From Siderastrea radians (Eukaryota; Cnidaria; Anthozoa; Scleractinia; Rhizangiidae), in assembly GCA_964017195.1 (NCBI GenBank), contig OZ024897.1:5395969-5459968 (forward strand): a stretch of DNA of 64,000 nt, read 5' to 3'. Both the position numbers and the translations under genes were made by a program. The stretch's first letter is position 1; each line of letters starts with the position of its first letter. Under the pieces are notes generated by a model. That model searched no databases, was not told the DNA's origin, and was given only the letters and a program-made list of their open reading frames with translations. Of the stretch, positions 48,522 to 59,330 are shown piece after piece.

Positions 48522-49062
48522 AAATCTGAGAAAGACCAAAAAACAATAACACTACTTGTCACAATAATAAAGTCTGTCATCGCCTGTCATTTCAAACCAA
48601 TCAGAATGCTGCGTTCGCGGACGAACGCTGAGAATTCAAAATTCAATGGCTTTCGTGCAGGCTCACTTTACCTCGCTCCATTCTTCTCGCGGCTTCACTC
48701 ACCGACTTCCGCCGCCAAGATACTCGCGCGAATTACACACTAAGTGAGCCTGCTCGCAGGCTATAATTTGCGAAACGGAGTATTTCTGACCTCTTGGCTC
48801 GCCGCTTTTTGTTCAGAATTCATTGTTGCAGGGAGGAATATTAAAGGACGGCGTTAAGGAATATAACGAAATAGGTTAAAGTTCGCTGCGATCTGAGAAG
48901 AGCTTGTTTCGTAATATACAGATCTTTGAATTTAAAAACTCTGCATTTCCGGTATTTATTAATCTAATTTTTTTGACAACACAACGCGCACCGAACCATT
49001 TAATAGCTGACTTTAGTCTTCATTTATTTTTCATTTCGTTTTGTTTCGCAAAAATACAGTAA

Positions 49063-49290
49063 GCCTAACTGAAGAACAGATTCGAGGACTCTGAGAGGGT
49101 CCAGATTTTAGGTGGAGTGACATAGCAAGAATACTTGATGTATCTGCAAGAACTCTTTCTCGCCACCGTCAAGGATTCAATAGTATGCCTGTTAGCCAAG
49201 AGCATAATTTTTCTCAGATTACCGACGTTGCCTTGGACAATATAATCAGAGATGTACTAACCTTGGCACCCCAGTCAGATGGCTGCCCTA
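49063..49290 (+). pseudogene. N-terminal relic of an integrase-type transposon protein
   Basis: Reads LTEEQIRGL, a stop, then FRWSDIARILDVSARTLSRH and further ITDVALDNIIRDVL. The helix-turn-helix-like block and the following motif match, from memory, the region before the rve-type integrase core in proteins abundant in corals and fishes. The catalytic core is absent: similarity stops abruptly near 49290, where sequence in the opposite orientation begins. Confidence 0.45.
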
Positions 49291-49294
49291 ATAC

Positions 49295-49662
49295 TGCATC
49301 TACCACTATCATTCACTGTCACTACCTCCGTTTGGACAGTGATGAGAGGTGGTTGCATTTACGGGCTCCCATAACTTTTTCATTAAAATATGGCCTGCCT
49401 GCACGACCGTTTGGTACCAAAGATCTCCCTCTGTCCCTGTTGCTCTTTCAACATTGTCGTTACCAGAGTAAAGACCCTCTATCATCTTTCCAATTTCTGT
49501 CCGATGAGAAACCATTAACTGCTCATAATTAAAGCCAAGAGCATGTCGGTGGGAACGCGATTCTGTTATTCGCTGGTACATGACTCGTAAAGTTTGCTCA
49601 TATTGCTCCATCCTTCTAGCTAATAATTCTGCTTGGTCACCATCATTATTTCTTCCAAACAA
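49295..49662 (-). pseudogene. Coding-like fragment abutting the integrase relic head to head
   Basis: The reverse strand is open for about 117 codons (contains LARRMEQYEQTLRVMYQRI and DNVERATGTEG), amphipathic and probably helical. Its character resembles the N-terminal helical part that precedes the 49063-49290 segment in full-length relatives, which would mean an internal inversion of one element. That link is inferred. No ATG is at the 5' end and a stop lies just upstream. Confidence 0.35.
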
Positions 49663-50243
49663 GTGTTACACTGCAGGATCAATAAAAGCATTTTTTCAAA
49701 GAACTCTCGAATAGTGGGAATGAAAAAACCCCGATAACTCGTCGCCAGACTCTTCTCCTTGATGGTACTTCTGATCAAAAGCTCATCTCCCCTTTCTTAA
49801 TGTATAAAAATGTGCACGCAACTTGATATGAAAATGTTAACCATCTCATGTATGAAACAATGATTTATTTGATGCATATAAAAGATCGCTTGATACGGCA
49901 AAAATCACACTGACACAGAAGAAATTGTTTTGACATAAATATACGACAAAATGACACGAATATAAAATAGTTGATGTATAAAATGTAACTTCACATAAAA
50001 GAATGGCAAACTTGATATTTTGTCACCTTCGGACTAGCATACGTCACCCTTGTAGCGTTTGTAAATGATCAGCCGGTGGCTCTAGCGCTCTCTCTGATAT
50101 CATAACAATGAAGAACAATACAATTTTGAGAAATTTCAGAATTGCACTCACTGCACAGTCTCGCAGCTGAACACGTTTCTAAGTAAAATTACAGCACGTG
50201 GTGGAATGCGTCAGTTAAAAGCTGTTTTCTGAGCAGAACTTAC

Positions 50244-50397
50244 CTTTAATTGAAAAACCTCTTATCGATGTCATGGATAGCAGACGAGCATTAAAGCGAT
50301 AGGATATTTTTCTTGATCTATCTTCTTGCAGAGCTTGCGGAGGAACACGCGTTAGAACCGAACCAACCAAGATTACGAAGACAGTTCGTCGGCCCAT
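50244..50397 (-). CDS. Possible first exon of a reverse-strand gene
   Basis: ATG at 50397 opens 51 codons (begins MGRRTVFVILVGSVLT, a hydrophobic stretch like a signal peptide) and ends at a full-consensus donor AAAG|GTAAGT (exon edge 50244). No matching downstream exon on the reverse strand was found; joining to the 49.6-kb fragment would meet a stop at once. Confidence 0.25.
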
Positions 50398-50399
50398 TT

Positions 50400-52550
50400 G
50401 CCAGTACTTTGGAATTACTGAGAGGTAAAAACTTTAATCCGTTTATATGAACGAAAAGATAATTTAACTTTTGTCAAGTTGAGATCGTGAATCTTTTATT
50501 CTTTACACGTTTGCATTTGGCAAGAGCCCAGGGCGAAAATATGGCTATTTTTTCATTGAATTTAATTTATTGCTATTTTTCAGAAAATTAAATACCGCCA
50601 AGTTCCAATACCCTCTTTTCTTTCGGACTTAGCTGTCTTTTTTTGTCGCTGTCTTCGCGTTGTAACTTTCTAAGTTTCACTACTTTAAGGTAGAAGTGGT
50701 CCAGAGAAACGTATCATTTATTGGTCAAATCCATGTTAGTAAAATATACTCTAGTACCTTTTTTTTATATATATAGAAACCCATAGTTTTTGCCCTTTGC
50801 CATCTCTGACGGTGGAACAGGCGGTTGATGTATACAATATTCCTCGCCGGGTGTCTGTGATATAGATCGGTATTTATTTTCGTCCTAATTTTCTTTAGGA
50901 CGAGGGCAAAATTACTAATTCCTGATTGGCCAAGTGCCAAAATTACTCGCATTTGATTGGCTGAGCGCAAAAGCGTGCCATTTGCAATTTGTAGGCGTCT
51001 TGAAACGGAAAACTGTTTTGAGTTATTCAACACAAGGATCGCTTCAAAGTTTGACTTTTAACCGGGTTGGTTGGTAAAAATGGTATGGCAATTGGGTGTT
51101 AGCTTGAAGAGAAATTCCAAAAGGTGAACATATATGTGTTATGGGAAAGAGCAAATGGTTATTTGTTTTAAGATTACTGAAAACTTTGGAGTGATGTGGT
51201 CAATAATTTTTCCAGCGAGAGGAAGCTTCATAACTCAGGTGAATAAAATTTACTTAGTTTGAGCTTTTAGTGTGTTTTGTCAATGAAATAGAATTGTATT
51301 TATCTCTTAAAATGTACATGATGGACAGTCTTTCTTGTTCTGTGCTCTGAGCAACAGTTAAACTGCTCGTGTTGCGAATTGTTTACGTGCGGGTACTTTT
51401 ATTCTGGGGGCCGGCTGATTGTGTTTCAACGTGTATGAAATGTTTTCCAAGAATTTTGCTCTCTGTGTTATGAAAAGTAAAGTAGTCCTCATAGAATTAA
51501 GGGTAAATTTCACTTGTATTTTCAAAGTTTTCACAAATTGCCCTTGTTGCTCCATGACTCAGGCAATTTTGTGAAAACTGAAAATATGTGTGAATATTTA
51601 TCCTCATCGGCCTCATGCAATTACATATACGAAAGATTGCCCTCAGGGGATGCTGTTTCCAGGTGATGTATTAAGTCATATTAAAGTTACTGGTTTAATG
51701 TTTGAGCAAGGGATGATAAGGCTGCAACAACAGGACGACAAATAAGCAAGGGGTGAAACACAAAAGTACATGCGAACTGGTAACCTTTTTGGCAAATCAG
51801 GAATGTTTGCTAATCTGGTACTTTCAATAATATCATTTCTTTTCTTTGAAAACCCAATATCTAGGGCCAATTACATGAGTTGGGCTGGCCCATGATTAGC
51901 CAGACTGGTTCAGGCCAAGATGACTGTTCAGCCTGGTATTCCATGTACATGATGTAAGTCACCCTGGACTAGTAAACACAGTTTACATGGAAAACTTTTA
52001 GCATGGCTAGCTGGGATTCTGGCATCACACTGCTGGGATCCTGGCAAATTGGGCTGAGATTTTCCCATATAATTGTTTGGCCCAATTTTACTTTTGATAT
52101 GTTTATCAGTCCACAGGCTTCCCACACAAACTATGTGGCCAGTAACATGCAGTTTCAAAATGTCATGTATAGCCCTGGATATTATTGAAATGTCCCTGTT
52201 AACATGAAATATTGCAAAGAATACTTACCTTTGAGGTGAGTCTTAAGTTTTTGACAAATTTACAACTGAATGGTACGAGAAAAATCGTTAACCACTGAGC
52301 TTGCTTTTGTGGTTTCGAAGCTGAGCGATGGGAATTTCTGGGCCAGTTTAAAATGCAGTTTTCCTTCCTTGTTTTTTTCTCTTATTACGCACAGTTGAAT
52401 GATTTGCTAAACCCTTCAAACTGTGAAAATGCACCATATAGAGCTACAAGGACCAAACAGAAAACCATTGAAGTGATTCCATTTTACTGAACTCAGATGT
52501 AAATATTCTTCACAATATTCCACGTTAATAGGGATGTTTCGGTATTGCCA
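50400..52550. other. No recognised gene
   Basis: Short ORFs only, without motifs. The stretch at 51870-52190 shares phrases such as 'ttctggca' and 'cccacataaacta'-like text with sequence just past 53030, suggesting related repeat flanks. Confidence 0.4.
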
Positions 52551-52554
52551 AATA

Positions 52555-53027
52555 CTATTGATCCCAGATGTCCTTTCAAATGGCTTGAATTTTGTGTCGC
52601 TTCACAGACCGTTGGTTTCACTCCGCAGTTTGAAAAAAATGATCGCGTCATCACAAGTTTGTTCACAGCAAGAACTAAATTTGTTGACTTAAGCTTGACA
52701 ACGCTCAACTTTCGCTGAATGAATTTTTACTAGCCGCCGCATTTCATGTCCTCAGATAACACTTTTCCCAAATTTTCCATTAAGATAATGTTTATAACCA
52801 GTATAAGACGATATTTTAATTCAGGAGACGGCATTATTTTAGGATATGTGATGATTGCGGGTTGAAATTCATTTGTCCCATGTTCAACGTTACAGATTTT
52901 GTGGTCAGCTTGCGGACAACAAACTTGTGGTCACGTGATTACTATTTTTGAAACCGCAGAGTGAAATCAACGGTCCGTGAAGCGACACAAAATTCAAGCC
53001 ATTTGAAAGGACGTCTGGGATCAATAG
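52555..53027. mobile_element. TIR element, 473 bp, TA-flanked
   Basis: The ends share CTATTGATCCCAGA and continue inverted for about 120 bases through GGCTTGAATTTTGTGTCGCT and CACTCCGCAGTTT. TA lies at both edges (52553-52554, 53028-53029), as in Tc1/mariner-type MITEs. No ORF. Confidence 0.65.
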
Positions 53028-53029
53028 TA

Positions 53030-54200
53030 CCCTGGTTAGCCCTGCTAACTAGGCCTGGCTTGATTTGCCGAGATTCTGGCAAGTCTATTCACAGGGAGCC
53101 CACATAAACTACGTCACTTTTAGTAGTTTCAAAATATATAAATTCCCTGCTCATACAATTGGCCCCTATATTTATTTGCAAACCTTTCTCTAACAGTCAA
53201 ATCTTCAGCAAAGTACATTTGATGAAGGCAATCCGATTTCAAAAACTAAACTACAAGAACATTAATGGAATTTCGAATATTTTTCTTCGTTTAAAAACTT
53301 ACAATGTCGGTTCTCTTTGAGTGAACTTGTTCGCAAACAATATTGAAAACCTACATTGTAAGTTACTGCACATCATGATCATCTGCGTGGAGACTAAAAG
53401 AAAGACGGCTTACCTCTGTTTCCTGTATTTCCGTGAATGGGGAGATCCAATCCAGAATAGGAGAAGAAAACTTAGCTTAACAAGCCTCATCGAAGCGTGG
53501 TTCAAGTTCAAGTTCAAACATCCCGCCAGTTTAAATCCACGACGATTTTGCATTTGTGCGCGACAGAGGTGGTTTTAAAACTCTCTACGAAGCTTTGTGG
53601 GATCACCAGCGGTTCACAGATCACTAGTATTTTACAAAAAAAGCACTATTCCAGAAATCAAATGGAGTGAATTCTAGTTTTTTACCTTTCAAAGACGTTG
53701 AAGAAATATCACACTTTCGTGTAATTTCAAAATGGACGCCACGAAGTGACGCTACACGGAAACCGCTGATCAAATCCGCCGCCTCATCTCGTTTCCAGTT
53801 CCCTTAGAGCTACGCTTCGGGGAGGGAACTATTTCCAGCACATTTTTTCTACAACAGCTTCGACTCAATTTTTTTCTTTTTGACCCAATCTTTTTCTTTT
53901 TCGCGAGGTTAGGCAAGAAACCAGTTTTGTAATTTCACATTTTTTTTTATTTCGCCTGAGGTTGAAAAGATACGTGAAAAGATAAATTGAAGTTTACACT
54001 AAGACGCTTTCTGTTATAATCCGTGATCAACAGCCTTACGATAAGATTAACATTCCTTATCATTGCTTATAAAATGACATGATTAAATGAAAGGTTGACA
54101 AACCCAGAGCCCAATGCATGAGTTTTCGCTGACCTCTTTCTGACAAGTCACTTTCCGTCATGATTTTATTAAATGTCATGACTATTGTCATGGACACACA
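53030..54200. other. No recognised feature
   Basis: No ORF with recognisable content. 'aagttcaagttcaa' near 53500 and T-rich runs near 53870-53950 are the only low-complexity spots. Confidence 0.4.
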
Positions 54201-54229
54201 TATTTCATTTCTCTCTGTATTTCGTTAAA

Positions 54230-54640
54230 TAATAAACTGCAAATTGATGGAAAGTTTGCGCGTAATCAACGGTAAAAAATCGTAAAGAGCGTAAAGAACG
54301 GTGCTTAAAGATGCGTAATGGGCTGAAAAGAGGCGTCAATTTTATTAAGTGGTTACAGCAAAGCCGTTCAAAATACAAGGGGAAAACGTTGATGATCACT
54401 TTATATTTCATATTTGCCTGTCTTCTGCAAGAATAACCAGTCAATTAGAAAATGTATTGCACGTAAAGAAGGATAAAGAATCGTAAAGAGCATAAACAGC
54501 AGTGCGTAAAGCTTCGTAAACAGGGTTAAAGAGCCGTAAAGTATTGATAGCAGTGCCAGACAAAATACAGCGGGAAAACCCTGAATGAATATGGAGACGT
54601 AAAAATTTCATTTCGTTCTCTATTTTCACAAATAATAACA
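54230..54640. repeat. Two diverged direct copies of a CGTAAAG-rich unit, about 205 bp
   Basis: Both copies run from 'aataataaactgc/aataataacagct'-type text through a cluster of CGTAAAG heptamers to 'aaaatacaagcgggaaaac'-type text. A further stretch at 54660-54780 carries the complement CTTTACG in quantity. Confidence 0.6.
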
Positions 54641-55259
54641 GCTAATTACACCCATCTTCATTTTTGTGCTTTACGTATCTTTATTCCCCTTTACGCAGCC
54701 TTTACGCGTTCTGTGAATTTACGCGTCTTTACGCAACACGGAACCGATGCGTAAAGAAAAGGCCTTTTATTTACGTATACTTACGCGTGATATAAACATT
54801 CGTAAATCCATGATTTCATGCTGTGAAGGGATATTTGTGTAACTAACAGAGATTGAGCTGTTCTGATTTTGGCCTAAAACATTACTCGTATCGCGTATGG
54901 CGAATTTCTGAGCTCCCAGTGCCTTCAAATACACGATGGTATCAATGCTTATACAGCTAGCGACAGCCTTTCTTCGCTTTTAAATTCAAAGTGGTCGGTT
55001 AATTTGGCGATCAACAAATATAAACGGAACTGAATTAAGAAAACTGAAAAAGCGTATCTTTATTACCCAGATGACGCCCTAGAATACTACAATGTGAAAA
55101 CAAGCCTACTTACGATTCGAGTCCCTACCATTCCTGAGATATTGCAGCCGGTAGATTTTAAGTGGTTTCAGAGACGCCCCTTCGAATCTTGCTCATTAGT
55201 GTGCTAAATCAGACAAAATATCAATTTCATTTCTTGAAAGCTCCCGAGTCGGTACCCGG

Positions 55260-55800
55260 ACAACCTAAAAAGAAACGCTGTGGCTAAATGACCGGCAGCC
55301 GGTCAAGGTTGTCAAAACACTAAATGACCGGCAGTTCTATATTTTTGACAAATTTAGGAAAATTGAATAATTTATCCGATCTAAACTATGATATTTTGAT
55401 TAAGATGTGTTAAGCGATTCGGAAGACCTTAATAGTTTTTAAACTCAACCTTTTGTTTACGCTGGGCATAGAGTACGAAGCGATGTGTTGTGACAGTTAG
55501 GCTCTGTTCAGGGCCGACTGCTGGTCAAGGTTTTCATAACTCTAAATGACCGGCAGTCCTATTTGTTTGACAATTTCAAGAAAATCGACGAACTTAACCG
55601 ATCAAAGAATGGTCTGTTGATTAAGTTGTATTAAGTGATTCGGAAGAGTCTTTTTCTTCTCAAACTAAACTCTTTGTTTACCCTGGGCGAAGCCATGAAT
55701 TGCGAAACAACTGCCGGTCAAGGTTGTCAAAACACTAAATGACCGGCAGTCCGATATTTTTTTGCCAAATTCAGAAAAATCGAGGAATTTATCCAAATTA
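55260..55800. repeat. Three tandem copies of a ~210-bp unit with ATGACCGGCAGT
   Basis: Units begin near 55300, 55525 and 55710 with 'GGTCAAGGTT' and 'CTAAATGACCGGCAGT', continuing through 'gattcggaaga' and 'tttgtttac'. The third copy is truncated where the CACAACCCT repeat begins. Confidence 0.75.
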
Positions 55801-55803
55801 AAC

Positions 55804-55875
55804 TACCTTCACAACCCTCACAACCCTCACAACTCCACAACCCTCACAACCCTCACAACCCTCACAACCTCACGG
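55804..55875. repeat. CACAACCCT nonamer array, short
   Basis: About seven copies of the nonamer, the complement of the GGGTTGTGA array at 56690-57630. Confidence 0.9.
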
Positions 55876-56100
55876 TTTTCACCGGGCGCTTGATCGCTTG
55901 ATCGGGTTCGAGTCCCGGCAAGCCTGATTTTTTCAGGCTTTCTTTTCGCAACTACATAAGTTGCGTTAATAACTGCGAGGATCTTCTTTACATTTATTTC
56001 TTCATTCCGCAGTTCAAATATATGAGTTTCATATATTCACAATTTCATCTTTATATTTCCCGGGTATATTACGAACCAATTTAATTACCAGCTCCCAGTT

Positions 56101-56171
56101 GGCTTGTTAGCTCAATTGGTTAGAGCGCTGCACCGGTATCGCAGAGGTCAGGGTTCGAGTCCCGGCAAGCC
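56101..56171 (+). tRNA. tRNA-like module 1 (probably tRNA-derived repeat)
   Basis: Box A TAGCTCAATTGG and box B GGTTCGAGTCC match polymerase III consensus. Ends GGCTTGT and GCAAGCC can pair as an acceptor stem. The D arm GCTC/GAGC pairs. The anticodon stem has a mismatch, the loop CCGGTAT lacks the invariant U33 (nominal anticodon GGT, Thr), and the T stem cannot form five pairs. A functional tRNA is therefore doubtful. Confidence 0.4.
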
Positions 56172-56347
56172 TGATTTTTTCAGGCTTTCTTTTCGCAACT
56201 GCATAAGTTGCGTTAATAACTGCGAGGATCTTCTTTACATTTATTTCTTCATTCCGCAGTTCAAATATATGAGTTTCATATATTCACAATTTCATCTTTA
56301 TATTTCCCGGGTATATTACGAACCAATTTAATTACCAGCTTCCAGTT

Positions 56348-56418
56348 GGCTTGTTAGCTCAATTGATTAGAGCGCTGCACCGGTATCGCAGAGGTCAGGG
56401 TTCGAGTCCCGGCAAGCC
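56348..56418 (+). tRNA. tRNA-like module 2 (probably tRNA-derived repeat)
   Basis: Copy of the module 247 bases upstream with one change in the D loop (TTGGTTAG to TTGATTAG), which alters the second G of the conserved GG pair and weakens box A. Same anticodon-loop defect. Confidence 0.35.
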
Positions 56419-56689
56419 TGATTTTTTCAGGCTTTCTTTTCGCAACTGCATAAGTTGCGTTAATAACTGCGAGGATCTTCTTTACATTTAAAGGTAATTT
56501 AACAAAATAAAAAGATCCTTGACATTCGAGAGTGTTATCAGTCTTTAATAACAGGACAAAACGCGGGTACATGAGGTAAATGTCACCATGTTTACACAAA
56601 CTTTTAAGTTGCTTGTGTTAGATACGTGCTACTATGGTTGTTGCATATGGGCATACGTGGCTGTCGAGGTAGTTTCCATGGTTGTGGGA

Positions 56690-57630
56690 GTTGTGAGGGT
56701 TGTGGAGGTTGTGAGGGTTGTGGGAGTTGTGAAGGATGTGAGGGTTGTGGGAGTTGTGGGGGTTGTGAGGGTTGTGGAGGTTGTGAGGGTTGTGGGAGTT
56801 GTGAAGGATGTGAGGGTTGTGGGAGTTGTGGGGGTTGTGAGGGTTGTGGAGGTTGTGAGGGTTGTGGGAGCTGTGAGGGTTGTGGGAGTAGTGAGGGTTG
56901 TGGGAGTTGTGAAGGTTGTGAGGGTTGTGGGAGTTGTGAGGGTTGTGGAGGTTGTGGAGGTTGTGAGGGTTGTGGGAGTTGTGAGGGTTGTGGAGGTTGT
57001 GAGGGTTGTGGGAGTTGTGAAGGTTGTGGGAGTAGTGAGGGTTGTGGGAGTTGTGAGGGTTGTGGGAATTGTGAGGGTTGTGGAGGTTGTGAGGGTTGTG
57101 GGAGTTGTGAAGGTTGTGAGGGTTGTGGAGGTTGTGAGGGTTGTGGGAGCTGTGAGGGTTGTGAGAGTAGTGAGGGTTGTGGGAGTTGTGAAGGTTGTGA
57201 GGGTTGTGGGAGTTGTGAGGGTTGTGGAGGTTGTGAGGGTTGTGGGAGTTGTGAAGGTTGTGAGGGTTGTGGAGGTTGTGAGGGTTGTGGAGGTTGTGAG
57301 GGTTGTGGAGGTTGTGAGGGTTGTGGGAGTTTTGAAGGGTAATGTGGGAGTTGTGGAGGTTGTGAGGGTTGTGAGGGTTGTGGGAGCTGTGAGGGTTGTG
57401 GAGGTTGTGGGGGTTGTGGCAGTTGTGAGGGTTGTGGAGGTTGTCAGGGTTTTCAGGGTTGTGGGAGCTGTGAGGGTTGTGGAGGTTGTGGAGGTTGTGA
57501 GGGTTGTGGCAGTTGTGAGGGTTGTGGGAGTTGTGGAGGTTGTGAGGGTTGTGAGGGTTGTGGAGGTTGTGGGAGTTGTGGGGGTTGTGAGGGCTGTGGG
57601 AGTTGTGGGAGTTGTGAGGGTTGTGGGTTT
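56690..57630. repeat. GGGTTGTGA / GGGAGTTGT nonamer minisatellite, 0.94 kb
   Basis: Roughly 100 nonamers of GGTTGTGAG, GGTTGTGGG and close variants. The 9-base period keeps two + frames open (about 367 and 238 codons, Val/Gly- or Cys/Gly-rich), but these are products of the repeat. The G-rich strand has many GGG runs at 4-8 base spacing. Confidence 0.95.
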
Positions 57631-57794
57631 ATGGAAATCCGTCTTTGCACTGGATACTTACGAGACGCAGCTTCTTTTAGTTTATCGTTAGTTAAAATGT
57701 ATAGATTTCTTTGTGCAGGGAACAGTGATGCCACAGCTTTGTATTTGCCCTCAAAGAGGCAAAAAAGTACGCTGTGTGAAGTTCTATAGCCATA

Positions 57795-57960
57795 GTGGGT
57801 AACAATGCGCTGCTTGTGGCTGTTATGCCACAACCAGAAATAACAACTCCTAAAAAAAACTTGCTGGTTGTGGTCGTTGTGCCCCAACCTGAAGCACAAC
57901 CCCTAAAAAAGGAGCTGGTTGTGGTGGTTGTGCCACAACCAGAAGCACAACCCCTAAAAG
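57795..57960. repeat. Short tandem repeat of about 63 bp, three units
   Basis: Units contain 'ctggttgtggtggttgtgcc', 'ccaacctgaagcacaaccc' and an A-run. Because the period is divisible by three, a + frame repeats VVVVPQPEAQPLKK. No evidence of a real gene. Confidence 0.7.
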
Positions 57961-57984
57961 TCCATCCAAAAACGTGCCACATTT

Positions 57985-59325
57985 GACGAGTGACGCCTGG
58001 GGACGAGGCAGTAACGGTTCGTCAACGGGATCCACGTAAGCAGAAGCACAATGACAAGGATTGAAAACTTTCTCCTTGCTCTTACGCTTGTGCTTATGTC
58101 GCGGTTTTTTCTTGAGGAACACGAAAAATAGATGTGTGCTTGGCATTCTCATTTTCCATAGAAGAGGCTAGCTTTCTGGCTTCGAGAAAACACCTGTATG
58201 CAAAACAATGCAGATTGTTACTTCATATGCCATAACTTCCTCTGTTGAAATAGGAGATCTAGGTGTCACTTAGTAAATATAAAGATAGAAACCCTATTAA
58301 AACACGAAACGCTCACCACAGTCCTGCTGGTTTCAAAGTTTGTTTAAAGAAAGGTGGTTTCACTGGCAAACAACAAAACACTGAGGAAACTGTATCGAAG
58401 ACAACAAAAGCTGGTAAGCAGATTTCTGCTTTGTCTTAAGTTTCTTCAACCTTTTTAAAAGAACACAGCGGGACGTGTACGCTTCCCCTGGAGTTAGCTG
58501 AAATTCTGTATTTTGATAGCAGCTTGACCTATTTATTCGAAGAATTATCAGCACAAAACACACGTTAAACAGGCCTTTGACATCGTTAGAAGATGAAATT
58601 TTCTGGTCTCCATGGATTTCAGCCTCAATATTACAAGCGGGGACTATTTCGCAAATGACGCAGGGGAAATAATTGTTTAGTTTAGTTTTCTTTTTTCCAG
58701 CTAATATGACCCCAAAAGAAAATTCAAAACAAAATTTGCAATCAACAAATTCATTTTCTTACTACAAAAAAAGTCTTCTTACTAAAAAAAATTAGAACTT
58801 GCGCAAAAAATAAAGAACAGCAGCTAGCACAGGGACTTTGACAGTTCTTAAAATAAATTATTTATACCGGAGCTATCGCGCCCCGCAAACTTTACTGTTT
58901 CTATTGCAGGTGCCAAACCGCAAACTAACCGAACTGTATTTTTTTCACTGTTAAACCTAAAACTATCAATGCCAGTGGACCCAAGCAGTCCGAGTGTGGA
59001 CAGTTGTGCTGTGTATCCAATGGTATCGAGAAAAATAATACTACTCGCGAGTATTTGGTATCGATACCACTGAAGCAGTCCATCTCTACTCATCCCTTTA
59101 ACATCTCCGTCATCGAAGTTGTAATCCTTATTAACCTCGTTTTCATTCACGTCCTCATTCCCATGCTCATTGTCCTTGTCTTCATGAGGTGGAATGGGGA
59201 GGTTAAAGAAAGCACTGCATATATTACGCGGGGTAGGCGAGGAGAATCACTTCTGGGGTTATTCACAGATGCCTTGGCTGTTATTTTTCTGCAATCTTTG
59301 TGAATTTTTTTTTCTTTATTTCTAG
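57985..59325. other. Upstream region of the patatin-like gene
   Basis: May contain the promoter or a 5' exon. A reverse-strand open stretch (58848-59150) has an acidic Asn/Asp-rich start but no recognisable motif or splice partner; a + strand ORF at 59004-59303 overlaps it. Neither is called. Confidence 0.4.
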
Positions 59326-59330
59326 TAATC

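Larger units (their letters stand above)
46053..48761. mobile_element. Large TIR element with GCCTGCGAGCAGGCTCAC ends, interrupted by another element
   Basis: The ends are inverted copies extending well over 100 bases: GCCTGCGAGCAGGCTCAC, then GTGTGTAATTC, CGCGCGAGTATCTTGGCGGC and onward to CATTGAATTTTGAATTC. TA flanks both sides, compatible with a TA duplication. The left repeat is split by the Harbinger-like element 46074-46550; the right repeat is intact. The interior holds the 46757-47275 inverted repeat and no transposase that I recognise. Confidence 0.7.
55900..56492. repeat. 247-bp tandem repeat with tRNA-like modules, 2.4 copies
   Basis: The unit joins a tRNA-like block to 'cctgattttttcaggctttc' and an AT-rich spacer ending 'attaccagct'. 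Copies are almost identical, so the duplication is recent. The left copy retains only the B-box half; the right copy stops within the spacer. Confidence 0.9.

Noticed and set aside
56101..56171. Functional tRNA-Thr(GGU)
   Set aside because: Loop lacks U33, the anticodon stem has a mismatch and the T stem is short; kept only as a tRNA-like module.
56588..57691. 367-residue and overlapping 238-residue ORFs (Val/Gly-rich and Cys/Gly-rich)
   Set aside because: Both are products of a 9-base tandem repeat whose period is divisible by three; the sequence is pure minisatellite.
57453..57899. Reverse-strand 148-residue Pro/Gln-rich ORF
   Set aside because: Reads through the same minisatellite on the other strand; no start context or motif.
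58848..59150. Reverse-strand ORF with acidic Asn/Asp-rich start
   Set aside because: Suggestive composition, but no splice partner or family, and a + ORF of similar length overlaps it.
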